64,000 nt of DNA from positions 62,001 to 126,000 of the forward strand of contig CAXKVR010000189.1 of NCBI GenBank assembly GCA_964058845.1. The letters are read 5' to 3'. How positions within the stretch are numbered: the first letter of the stretch is position 1; every line of letters begins with the position of its first letter. The stretch is from Carex sylvatica. Taxonomy: Eukaryota; Streptophyta; Magnoliopsida; Poales; Cyperaceae. This document shows positions 12,532-23,127 of the stretch, piece after piece. The notes under the pieces are model-generated. The model searched no databases. It was not told the DNA's origin and was given only the letters and a program-made list of their open reading frames with translations. Both the position numbers and the translations under genes were made by a program.

Positions 12532-12689
12532 TCTCGTGTTTCTTGTCGAATCGAATTTAAAAGGTACTTCATTTCATTCTGATTTTTCAACTTTCAATTG
12601 GCTTTTAATATATGCGAGTCTCTCGTATAATATAACGTGTGCGCCAAATTAAATTTAAAAGGCACTTTATTTCATTTTGTGTTCCTTTT

Positions 12690-13112
12690 AGTGCTTATAC
12701 ATTTAAAATACCCATTTTATCCTCCATTAATGAATAGAAAAATATGTAACATGTTTAAGAAAAATATAAGTCTTCTAATTAATCAGTTTTCGAGGACAAA
12801 TGGTTAATTGTCTACTTCTAACGCATATACAGTGCAATTTACGCTTATACTTTGCATGCATCAAAAGTAGAGAAATGCACTATCTGCTCTCGAAAACTGA
12901 CCAATTAGAATACTGACATTTTTCTTAAACATTAAACATTTTTTTTTAATAAAGGATAAAATGGTACTATACAAACTTAAAATGAGTTTAATAGAAAAGA
13001 CAATAAAATGGTTACAATTGTGAGTTTTTGAAGTTCAGAAGGGTAAATATGATATTATGAATTTTGGAGGGGAAATACATTATTTTGAAGTTTTTGAGGG
13101 ACATACATGAAA
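12690..13112. repeat. Long palindromic repeat, copy 1 (truncated at left)
   Basis: It shares AATATGTAACATGTTTAAGA, the hinge around AACTGACCAATTAG and the right end GAGGGACATACATGAAATTT with the copies at about 40933-41895 and 58705-59783. The arms are inverted around a centre near 12850. The left end is worn, so the boundaries are approximate. Confidence 0.5.
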
Positions 13113-13229
13113 TTTCCCCTAAATTAAAAATGGATTTTCATAGCTTTTGAGGGAGTTTCAAGTCTTGGAGTTTTTTTTTTTTTCCAAGAATGAACTCATT
13201 TCACTGAATAAGTCAATATTACTTTTGAA

Positions 13230-13790
13230 GCCAATTACTTCGCTAAAATTTTGAATTGCAAAATAGGCAAATTGCCTCTTAAATATTTGGGGGTTTGGCT
13301 TCGTTAGAAAAAGCCTGATGAAGCAACTTGGTTGAAACTAGTTTATAAAATTCAGACTAAATTGGCTGTATGAAAAGGCAATATTTTATCTTTAGTGGGT
13401 AGGCTGATTATGTTAAATTATTTATTATCTTCTTGCTCTCTATTATTTATCAGAATTAGATGAAGAATTCTATGGGCTGGATTCTTAAGCTCAGAGAAAA
13501 TTGCTTTAATTAATTGGGTCTCTGAGAACTATCTTTAGGTGACAAAAATAATATTTTCGAGTTCCGAAATCAAAATGAAAAAATATATTGTGATATTAAA
13601 TAGTTGAGTGGCTTTGAATTCAACATTTCCTCAAATTAACTGAGTCTCTGTTTGTTTACACAAAGAATATGGGGTGCTTTGGGTGTTTTGGATTTGGATC
13701 AAATGAATATTTCTTTATTGGCTAAGTAGTGTTACAAGTTTAACCATGCTGATCACAAGGGTAAATGGAAATTGATAATACAAATAAAGT
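13230..13790 (+). pseudogene. LINE (non-LTR retrotransposon) reverse-transcriptase remnant
   Basis: Translation in shifting frames gives KLPLKYLGVWL, then KIQTKLAV(stop)KGNILSLVGRL, LWAGFLSSEKIALINWVSEN and GALGVLDLDQMNISLLAK. These match the order of the C-terminal part of plant L1-type reverse transcriptases (LPxKYLGxPL, W..GK.LSxGGRLxLI, RxFLW.G, GGLGVxDL). In-frame stops (TAG near 13311, TGA near 13371) and frame changes show it is dead. 13800-14340 is pyrimidine-rich and unassigned. The A-run near 14522-14534 could be the poly-A tail of the same insertion; that link is inference. Confidence 0.7.
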
Positions 13791-14830
13791 ATAGAGAAAA
13801 AGGTTGCAGGTAATCTTCCCGCATTCTGATCTGCTATTTGTATGCTTATCTCTATAATTAATCTTCCCGCATTATTTCTCCTATCTCTTCACCAACAAAT
13901 TTTCTTAGCTCTGTTCTCGCCTCCCGCTGCTTCTTGAGGGGAGCGGTGATCCGCACCGACAGTTCTCTTCTCTTTTTCTCTACCTTCTTCATTCCCACCT
14001 CCGCCTTCTTCCACTCGTTCACTCCACTTTCTCTTCAAAAAATCATAGCCGCCAGCAAGCGCTACTCGTTCCTACCTCCTATCCCAGCACCTATCTGTTG
14101 GGAGAAGAGAAAGTTGATGATAATAGTTCTAGTCGTCATCTCTCTTGTCTATCGGCACCTTCTCTTTCTTCACCACTATTAGGACAACTCAGGGCAGTTG
14201 ACGGCAATAATCCTAGCCGTCAGTTCTCCTTTTTCTTTGCACTCCCACCACCGCGGCACCCTGCTTTCTCAACACGCAACCTAAATAGAAAAAAAGATGA
14301 AGAAAAAAAAAATATTTTCCTTTCCTTTGGTCGCTAACCAACCAATACTGAAAGTTATCGGTGTCTACCACTAAAGGATATGTTTTGTTTCTTTTGTTGT
14401 TTTACTTGTTTGTGTTGTTAGATGTTGATGTAGTTTGGATGATATTTTGGATGTATAACGATGAATGTATTTTACGTTTTAATTAATAAAAATTATACTT
14501 GACAGCCACTGTCAAGGTTTCAAAAAAAAAAAAAACTAGTCATTAGTCAAGTATAATAAAATTAAAAATACAAATTATTAATTTTTAGGACCAAAATCTC
14601 ATTTTGACTAGTTTGAAAACAAGCCCGACTAAAATTAGAATAAAAGTACATCACTATCTTATTGGCCAAGTGGTGTTCATAAAAGTAGACCAAAATTAGA
14701 ATAAAAATAGCTGAAATTAATTTAAAATTAACTTGAAAAGCACTATCTTATACAATTAATTTTGATTTCTTTTAGCGTTCAAAAGTCTGGAAAAAAAAAT
14801 TCATTAACAAAAAATCTATCTATTTATGAA

Positions 14831-15187
14831 GAGGAGGGATCCAATTACACCGAATTACACTTCATTTTTAAAATTTTCAAATTTCAAATAGTCAATCCAA
14901 ACCGTTCAACTTAATGGATATATTAAAATGTGTTTCCCGATCAAATTTTACATTTTTTGAAATTTTTTCACTATTTATTAAGTATTTAACAAAAGTGCTA
15001 TATTCAGACTATTGAATTTTTTTACCCTTCTTAATAAATAGTAAAAAAATTCAAAAAAATATAAAATTTAATCTGCAAGCACATTTTAACATATCTATCA
15101 TATTGAACATTTTGGATCGATTGTTTGAACTTTGTAAACATAGGATATAATCCGGTGTTACCAAAAAAGAGTGTAATTAGATCTCTC
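14831..15187. mobile_element. 357-bp palindromic Mutator-type MITE
   Basis: A perfect 9-base direct repeat ATTTATGAA flanks the element (14822-14830 and 15188-15196). The ends start GAGGAGGGATCCAATTACAC at the left and GAGAGATCTAATTACAC read inward from the right. Inner arms contain CAATCCAAACCGTTCAAC, a GTGTTTCCCGATCAAATTTTA block and TTTTTTCACTATTTATTAAG, with their inverted partners. It is the same family as 41455-41876 and 62813-63237. Non-coding. Confidence 0.85.
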
Positions 15188-15672
15188 ATTTATGAAATAT
15201 CATACATAAATTACAAATGAAATTGTCACTCTATAGATGCTCTAATAGCTTGATTTGATAAAGTAACAAATTTCATAATATACTAGTTTTGAAGAAAAGA
15301 TTTAGCATACCCCCACAATCCCTCATGAATAAAAAGGGGTATCAGAAACAGTGAGCAGATAAAAATAAAATTGTCAGAACTTTAGCATCATTATAGATTA
15401 ACAAACGAATTCATGTCCAAAAGTATTTTAATTCTACAAAGTTACAAATATAAAATTTTAAAAGGAAATAAATACTGTCAAGCCAATCATACTACTTGAA
15501 CAAATGACAAGCTCCAGACAGTTGATCTCTCTAAACAGGATAAAGTAGATAATTACACTAGAAAGAACAAAAGAATGTCACTTTTAAGCCATTATCTCAA
15601 ACCAAACCAGCACAAATGCTATATAATAGTTTAAGAACTTTATGTCGATTTTTACCAGAAAACATTGTACTT

Positions 15673-18641
15673 CTATTCGGTTGAGGTGGTGGGGCCAGCC
15701 AAAGAGAGTTTTAAAATGAGCCCGACAAACAGGCCTAAAAGGCCTACAATAACAGCAAAAATGAAAGAAAAGCCACCTCCAGCCTTTGGGTTTCTACGCC
15801 TTCTCAGCATATCCTGAAAATTTTACTTCATTCGTTAAATCAAAGAAGATAAGATGTAGTATGAAAAATGAAGAAAAAACGTGACAACCCCAATTTTGTC
15901 AACATTTACACCCTAAAAAGAAACAGACTATCTCATTTACATGCATCCATTCATTCCCCATTTACTCCAAAAAATGACAATACTCAAGTAAAGGCGTGCA
16001 TGAAATTAATTTGACGTGTTATACATCAGGGCATGAGAATAGGGGAGCAAGGTAAATGCTCCACCAGTAGGGTTAGGCAGTTGTAATAAAAAAAAATGTT
16101 TAGCAAATTTGAGATGAGAATATATGACTACAGTACGGGAAACTCAAAAACATCAAAAGAAGGAACGTTGAAAATAAAGACGGTGACCCGAAAAGAAAAC
16201 TGGTATAGCAAATCTCTGTGACTTATAATAAAGCACAGATAGCAACCAAACACGTGACCCAAGCATAAGCATCATTTTGGTAAACAGTAACATAACTGAG
16301 AAGGAACCACATCAAAGGAGTTACACATACCACGGGCCAAAGTAACTAAACCTGGCTTGAACCAAACCAAAAATAATTTCACTAGTAGAGCAACATTGAA
16401 GGAATTTTTTTAGTTTCAATTCCTCAAGAGTCACAGGTGTTAATAATCAACATATTGAAGAAGCAAAGAAAGAAACTGCCTGTAATTTATCCTATGCACT
16501 TTTGGCATGAAATAATACCAATATTGCCATTATAGCTACGCACAGGTCCACCAGGAGTAACACAGTATGCATCATTTAGGCATTTAAACCTACCCTTTAC
16601 CACTGAATCACTGACCAATGGTAAAAGATGAGGCCGGAAATAATGGGTGGTAGACAAATTAGTAATTACAATCCATGGATTGCAAAACATTATGCAAGAT
16701 ACGCCTAATTTAATTAATCTTCAGATTCTGTACTTGGAGAAACTCTGAAAATTTCAATTACCAAAATTATAAATTTTGTATTAGTAATGCACCAAACCAA
16801 GATTAAAAAAATAATACATACCAGTTCATGCTGGAGTTGATTGTTTAGTTGCAAAGTGGTATCCCTCTCCTCCTTCAAACGTTGTATAGTTGCCAGCTGT
16901 ATAATTAATAGGTTTATTTAAGATCCATTTCCCGATTAAACATTATTGAGCAACTCACGAATAAAGAAGACATTTGAAATAACACACTATCTCCCTTTTT
17001 AACCATTTTCATAATAGTATCTATTTTGTATGAAATTGAAGGCAGGCATCCCTCCGACACACTAGCACTATAATATTTTGCTGAAGAAGGAGCTTGTTTT
17101 TGAAATGTGAAAAGAGATGTTGATACCACTCAAGAAAACAGTTGAGGCGATTTTAAATTTATCAAAGAAGAAATAAGACAAAAATAAATAAGAAGATAAT
17201 GCACGATTACCTCTTGACTGCTAGGATTCTTGAGCATCTACATTTTATATTGGAAAGACATGTTATAATACAGTCATACGTATAATCTAATTAGAGAAAA
17301 CAAAGAACCTCACCGAAATATCATCAGAGCCCACCCCTGGAGAAGTCAGTCCAGAAGCCTCAGAATTTGCACGCCCATTAGAGCTCTTGTAAACGACCCT
17401 AAGCTTCATTTCGTCAATAACTTTATCCCCTTCCTTAGCAAACTACATGCAAAAGATATGATATAATAATAGGTAAGGTTAATTAATAATCAAATGAACT
17501 GAAGAATATAAAAATCCACCAAAAATTTCATGCTGTAGTTTTATAAACCTTATTGTTTTGTTGGAAAATAAACAGAATGAAAATAAATATTTCTTAAAAA
17601 ATTATTCGGGTTGCCTGCCCCTCTTTATGTCCATTAAGTTTAATTGAAGGAAGAGAACAAAGTATGTTAACTTACAAGTTTGTTATTCTATGGTATTTGA
17701 CGAGAATTATCAACTGTCTGATCCCAAAATCAAACATTTCAAATTGAGTTTTAATAAAATTTATTTGGCACGGGTCCATGGACTAACCACTAAGATTTCA
17801 AATTGGAGGACTAGCTACTAAACTTAGATTTCTAATTGGTGGATGGAATAAAATTTGTCCTGCTAGAGTGTTTTTTTTATCTGAAAGACCACAACCACAA
17901 ATACTAAACTAAGAACTTTTCTGGATTTGCATCCAAATTTCCTGAAAACTCAGCGATGTTATTTATTTTTCTTACAGCGATAAAGGGAAAGAATAAGAAA
18001 TAAAAAAGAAAATATACAGTATCAGGAGGAATTTCATCCATGTCGGTGCTGGGCGCAACTTTGGTGCTCTGAATAAGAAACTTATCCTTGCATTGCAGAT
18101 CAGATGGGTATTCCTTTTGAGGTTGAAGAGTAACTGTCAGAAATAAAAACAAAAAGAAAAAAGTAAGATATCAATCATTTGATGAAATTTTAATGTCACA
18201 TTGGTTAAACTGAAACATGGAATGATTTCTCACCTGTTATAGTGCATGAATCCCATGGCTGAATGATACGAGCATTCGGTCTAACAAAATATTTCTTTGG
18301 TGATGTTGTTTTGACCTATCCATATAAATCAACATAAACCAAAATAAATTACCAAGCTTGTGAGCGAATTAAAGAAAAAAAAAATAGCAAATGTGACAAA
18401 AGAAGGCGCTTTCTTCACCTTGAACGCTACATGGTGCTCGGTGTTGTTAACAATCTTCAAATTGCAGGAAGAGGGCTTCTCCAACTCGACTTATCACCAG
18501 AAAAATGAAAAATTAAACATAGTCTCGTGAAATTGCATTAAAAATATGCAACAATTAGAGAAAAATCGCAAAAGACATACTTTGAAAGGACAGTTCCTCG
18601 GGGTAAACCGAGATCAGCTGCGAATTGTCACCTCCCCCCAT
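15673..18641 (-). CDS. Vesicle-associated membrane-protein-associated protein (VAP2-1/2-2 type), MSP domain
   Basis: Eight exons on minus: 18581-18641, 18419-18489, 18234-18315, 18018-18133, 17314-17442, 17211-17237, 16822-16896 and 15673-15813. They join in frame to 233 residues. The start MGGGDNSQLISVYPEELSF matches the short N-terminus of plant VAP2 proteins. Residues 5 to about 125 form the major sperm protein domain, with the VAP signature VAFKVKTTSPKKYFVRPN that binds FFAT motifs. A basic coiled coil follows (QRLKEERDTTLQLNNQL, about 162-190), then an RRRR patch and a C-terminal membrane anchor (FSFIFAVIVGLLGLFVGLIL). Known role of the family: ER membrane tether for contact sites and vesicle traffic. 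The gene looks intact. An AG directly before the ATG leaves room for a 5'-UTR intron. Confidence 0.93.
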
Positions 18642-19648
18642 CTGACACGTCGGATCGAGAAAACCTGAGACACACGACCAGATCAGGTAAAAAAGTGTTT
18701 GAATTTGGGCGAAAAAGTCGAGACGGAGAAGAAAAAATATAAAAGGAGATGATGAGATGAGAATACTTTTTGTTTTGTTTTGAAAGGGACTGAAAATGAA
18801 AGGGGGCGAGAGGGAAGGAGACAAAGCCGAGAGCCCGAGACTAGGAACGGTGGAAAAGTATCCTCTCAACTACTGTAAAAATTCTCCTCACTTTACGGTT
18901 TGAGATTAACTGCCAGTAGCTTTGAGATTCGGGCTTCCAAGGGGGCAGTATTATTGGTCTTTGAGAGTCGTGCCAAGTTGAAAAATAACGGTTTGGATCC
19001 ACTAATTGTAAAAAATCCCTATTATGGTACCGAAGAGGATCTGAATTAAAAAATGGTTGGATTTAATTAATTCAGAACTCAGCAATCATTGTTGTGTTTG
19101 TGTCACGACCTTTTCTAAAGTTAGAATTACAACGTTTCAAATTGGTAAAACTGCAGAGTAAATATATTGACAGAGCTATTACGACTTTATGCAGCGTAAC
19201 AGCATATACTTTTTCATTTTCTCTATTAATTTTGAGCTGCGTAAAGTCAGAATAGCTCTATATCTTTATCCCTAATATGGGCCTGAAGTATTTATGGGCC
19301 TGTGCTGTTGCTTGATTGAGATTCGTTAAAAATTTCTATGGGCTGATGATAGAGAGATATGTTTACTGTTATCATCATTCTCATTATTTTTAAAATTCAG
19401 CTTTATAGTATTATGTTTTAGTTTAAAATTTAAATTTTTATTTATTTAAATAGAATTTGATTAAATACTAAACCAAAAAATATTAATAACGAAAAACTTA
19501 AAAGTGAAAATTTAATAACGAAGAGGCCTTGAACCAGTTCCAAGCGAATAAAATAATATTGGTATTTGTAATTCACTTCAATAGAGTTATCATTTATTTT
19601 ATTTAAATAATTTACTATGGATCAATTTAGTTTAAAAACAACAATAAT
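18642..19648. other. 5' flank of the VAP gene and intergenic sequence
   Basis: The 5' leader of the VAP gene probably lies in the pyrimidine-rich (minus-strand) stretch 18660-18880. The rest is AT-rich intergenic DNA. A short block resembling TTGGATCCACTAATT occurs here (18993) and again near 20650, pointing to a repeat shared by the two flanks. I see no gene. Confidence 0.5.
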
Positions 19649-19712
19649 AACAAAAAATAAAGCACCTCAACTAGGGGTGTAACAAAAAATAAAGCACCTC
19701 AACTAGGGGTGT
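19649..19712. repeat. Perfect 32-bp tandem duplication across a transposon junction
   Basis: A 32-base unit (AACAAAAAATAAAGCACCTC followed by AACTAGGGGTGT) is repeated without a mismatch at 19649-19680 and 19681-19712. It includes the 8-base target duplication ACCTCAAC and the first nine bases of the element that starts at 19704. Confidence 0.95.
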
Positions 19713-20415
19713 GATTATCCGGCGAATATCCGCTCCGTATTCGGAAATTATCCGAATTCGGATAATTTGTTAATATCCATAGAAGATCCGGATACGGAGT
19801 TCTAAATAGAGCGGATATCCGGACTATCCGAAACCCAATAATTTTCAGATACGGATACGGATTCAGAGTCCTAAACGGAGCGGATATCCGGGCTATCCGA
19901 AACCCAATAATTTTCTAATACGGATACGAATTCAGAGTCCTAAACGGAGCGGATATCCGGACTATAATAAAAGAGGAATTAATATTTGCTATAGGTAGGA
20001 TTTGAACTCATATATTCACATCTCAAGACCTTTGAACTAAGTTTCAAACCACTACACCACAACTTCTTTTATTACCATTTCTTTATTTGATATATATATT
20101 ATATGAATATATTATCTCTCATCTCTCCATCCACTTATAGTTATCATTAATATCTATATTTAATTTTTTAATTAATATTTGTATCTTAGAAATTTATATA
20201 TCTTAATTATCTGACCATTATTCGTTTTATATCCGTATTCGAATCCGTATCTGTGAACTATCCGTTCCGTATCCATATCCGTTTAAGGCGAATTTGATTT
20301 TGAATTTTAATATTCGTTTACTATCCGTATCCATATTCGTATCCGCTCATTATCCGACAGATGTAGATATAGTATGAACATTATCCGCTCCGTATCCGCT
20401 CCGTTTACACCCCTA
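19704..20415. mobile_element. 712-bp hAT-like MITE (TAGGGGTG ends)
   Basis: The element runs from TAGGGGTGT to ACACCCCTA and is flanked by a perfect 8-base duplication ACCTCAAC (19696-19703, 20416-20423), the length expected of hAT transposition. The body is a mosaic of ATATCCG, TATCCGTATCC and CGCTCCGTATTCGG blocks in both orientations. A tRNA-like segment lies inside at 19990-20070. No transposase remains. Confidence 0.85.
19990..20070 (-). other. tRNA-like segment, probable SINE head
   Basis: Read on minus, TGGTGTAGTGG at about 20059-20049 fits a pol III A box and GAGTTCAAATCCT at about 20009-19997 fits a B box, at the spacing of a tRNA gene. The stem pairing of a real tRNA is not convincing. 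It is most likely the 5' part of a tRNA-derived SINE that landed in the hAT-like element. Confidence 0.5.
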
Positions 20416-20748
20416 ACCTCAACATTTTTCTTTTCTTTATACGAACAGACCTCCTATTCTAAATAAAAGCGGCCAACTGACAAAACAGTTGGCTTAAACG
20501 GGTTCGCTCCGGACAAATATTCTCTCAGGTATTAAAAACGCTCACAACTTTACTCTCCAGATTAACTCAATCCCGTGCCTAATTGAAGATAGCGTAGGGG
20601 CAGTATTATTTGTGCTTTGAGATTCGTGCAAAGTGAAAAGAACAGTTCGGATCCACTAATTCTAAAAGATTCCCTTGTCCAGTATCGGGAAAGATATGAA
20701 TTCTTCGGCTCCTTTGGCTACAAGGATTTATCTGATGGTCAAATTTTA

Positions 20749-20958
20749 GGGAATGAATCTGCTGCAATCTGAATTAGATGAACAGTACATTGAAATTTTT
20801 GTTTTTTCAAATATAACCATTTAATTTTTTCTGTTCACGCATCTTCAAATAGCTAGTTTTTCTGTGCACGCATCTCAAAATAAATTGACAGTTAGATTTA
20901 AAAAGCAGAAATTTCACGGTACTGTTCATCTAATTCGGATCGCAGCAGATTTATTCCC
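20749..20958. mobile_element. 210-bp Mutator-type MITE, family B copy 1
   Basis: Flanked by a perfect 9-base duplication CAAATTTTA (20740-20748 and 20959-20967). The ends are GGGAATGAATCTGCTGC and, inward from the right, GGGAATAAATCTGCTGCG. Inside are CACGCATCT repeats and an inverted pair around GAACAGTAC / GTACTGTTC. It is closely related to 51913-52116 and 53220-53416. Non-coding. 20968-21578 shows nothing recognisable. Confidence 0.9.
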
Positions 20959-21587
20959 CAAATTTTAAAGTATCCATTGAAAATAAGATGTTGTACATGT
21001 ATAACCCAACTTATTATATTAACTAAAAATCAGACATGATAGATAAATAACTAGCGCACATAGAATCATGTACAAGGGTATGGGACAAATAAAAACAGTT
21101 ACTTTTTAGTAAATTAGAAACGAATTTGTTTGACTAAAGCTCATGGTCATGGGGTATGGGTTACTAGATTTAGAGCAAAAGAATATGGCATTATTTTTCA
21201 AATTGTTGTCAAGGATTATGGAAAAAAGCTATATACATCGACTATGAACACCCTTCTATAAAGACCTCACCATTTTGGAAAGCATTTACACAGTTACAAA
21301 GCTTAGGAGACAATAGCATAATAGCATACATCCCTGGCTTCAAGTTTTAACAACAGTAAAATTTTGGCAAGATATATAGTTTGGAGAATGCTCAATAGCT
21401 ACATGTTATCCCTATCTCTATAATTTGTGCAGTAACACTGACATAAGTTTGTCAGAGGTCATTGCTTTCCAAGGAATAAAATGATATTCCTCATAAAATG
21501 ATATTAACAAACAATTATCTATCGGTCTCTATCTATTTTTTTTTTTTATCTTGCCCCCGAATAGATAGATAATTAACTTTCTAATTT

Positions 21588-22361
21588 GAGCAAAGTTAGG
21601 GTGTGATGTGCTCACCAAGGGTGCGTTTGGATGCACTATAGAATAGCTAGAATAACTACTATTTGAAAATGGTAGATGAGAATAGTGATTTTTGAAAGAG
21701 TGCGAGAATAGTGTTAATTTGGTGCTATTCGGAATAGCGAAAATGTTGTTTGGATTGAATATTTAGAATAGCGATGAAGGGATTGAACATTTGAGAGAGT
21801 ATCAATTGTTATTTCTACTTTTTTTGTATGAATAGTGAGAATAGTGAGAACAGCGCTATTCTCGCTGTTCCGAATAGCAATTGTGTATGTTTGAAAAGAA
21901 TAATGGTTCAAAATAAATTGTATTGATTTCTTAGTTCTCTTGGGCCTTTATAGGAGTCACAAATTACATCTGTAACCCTATTCTTTCTATAATTCCTTTC
22001 TTACGAAAAGGACCCTATAACTTCTATTAATGCGATAAAATACATTAAATCTCAACAGTTTGGATGGATCGGAACAGCGCTATGCTCGCTATTCTCAGTA
22101 CATCCAAACATACCCCAAAAGAGTTTGGTGAGCACAACTCCAAAAGTATATCGGATCGACATCAAACGCCAAATCCAAACCGTTGAAATCCATGTACTTC
22201 ATGAGTGATACATATACATGCAAAATTTTGAAAGTTTCGAGTTTACTTGCTACACGGTCAAGTGATAAAAAAATAATAAAAATTGAATATATAAAACAAC
22301 TTATAAATTAACTTATAAAATATTCATTTCTTGGTGAACACATCACACCCTAGCTTTACTC
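21588..22361. mobile_element. Mutator-type MITE, split by a Tourist insertion
   Basis: Flanked by a perfect 9-base duplication TTCTAATTT (21579-21587 and 22362-22370). The ends are GAGCAAAGTTAGGGTGTG and, inward from the right, GAGTAAAGCTAGGGTGTG. Removing the internal insertion and one copy of its duplication leaves about 274 bases. A GTGCTCACCAA / TTGGTGAGCAC hairpin then spans the insertion point. Confidence 0.85.
21619..22115. mobile_element. 497-bp Tourist-like (PIF/Harbinger-type) MITE
   Basis: The ends GGGTGCGTTTGGATG and, inward from the right, GGGTATGTTTGGATG are flanked by the 3-base duplication CAA (21616-21618 and 22116-22118). The interior is rich in GAATAG / CTATTC blocks. It is nested in the element 21588-22361. 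The GGGTGCGTTTGG terminus and 3-bp TSD are typical of plant Tourist elements, although the TSD is not the usual TWA. Confidence 0.75.
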
Positions 22362-22370
22362 TTCTAATTT

Positions 22371-23127
22371 TCTATAACATTTGAGATGAAAAGTTAAGGC
22401 CTCCTAAAAACAGTTCAAATCATTCTATACTGTACAATTGAAGAGTCAACTAGCCCAAATCTAACCTAAACAATTAAAATAATCCAAATACGATCCTGAC
22501 ACCTAACTAGATAATTTTAAAAATGAAGATTACCTGACAAATCCAAAACTACATCAACTGCAAAAGAACCGACTTGGCTTTTTTGCCTTGGAGAAAATAA
22601 ATATAAGATATCATGTGATTCATTTACAATAAACTACATAAACAAACTAAACTTAAAATCCCACATCTTTTATGTGATTCATGTGATACAAAAATGATGT
22701 CTACAAAATATCATGAAATTTATTGCATCTTTTAACATTCATAAAAAAAAATTAAATTCTAAAATTTACAACAGTTAATTTCTATGATCAAATAATACTA
22801 AAAGTTTTCAAAAATTGAAAGGTAAGCAATATATATCCAATGCCACTCATACAAACCTATTTTTCTAATTTTAGAAAAAAATATTGAATTTTGAAAATAT
22901 CATAAAAAAATTCAAATTAAAGCACTATTCAGGGATCTTATTTCATTTTAAGTTTTTGGAAAGAAAAAACACCTTCACACGTACAATTACAGTGTAGCTC
23001 CTCATATGCAATCATCACGAAATTTATGATTTCAAAGGTGACATCAAAATAAATCTTACACAAAGAAAATACTAAAATGCCCCCCACAGAATACACAAAC
23101 TCAAAAGAAAAAATGACAGTTTTTAAA
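22371..23127. other. 3' flank of the plastid bL19 gene
   Basis: AT-rich sequence with no recognisable gene, tandem repeat or terminal inverted repeat. The 3' UTR of the minus-strand bL19 gene presumably lies at its right end. Confidence 0.5.

Noticed and set aside
13934..14337. Short plus-strand frames in a CT-rich stretch
   Set aside because: No domain, no start context and Ser/Phe/Pro composition typical of CT-rich DNA. They lie between a LINE remnant and an A-run.
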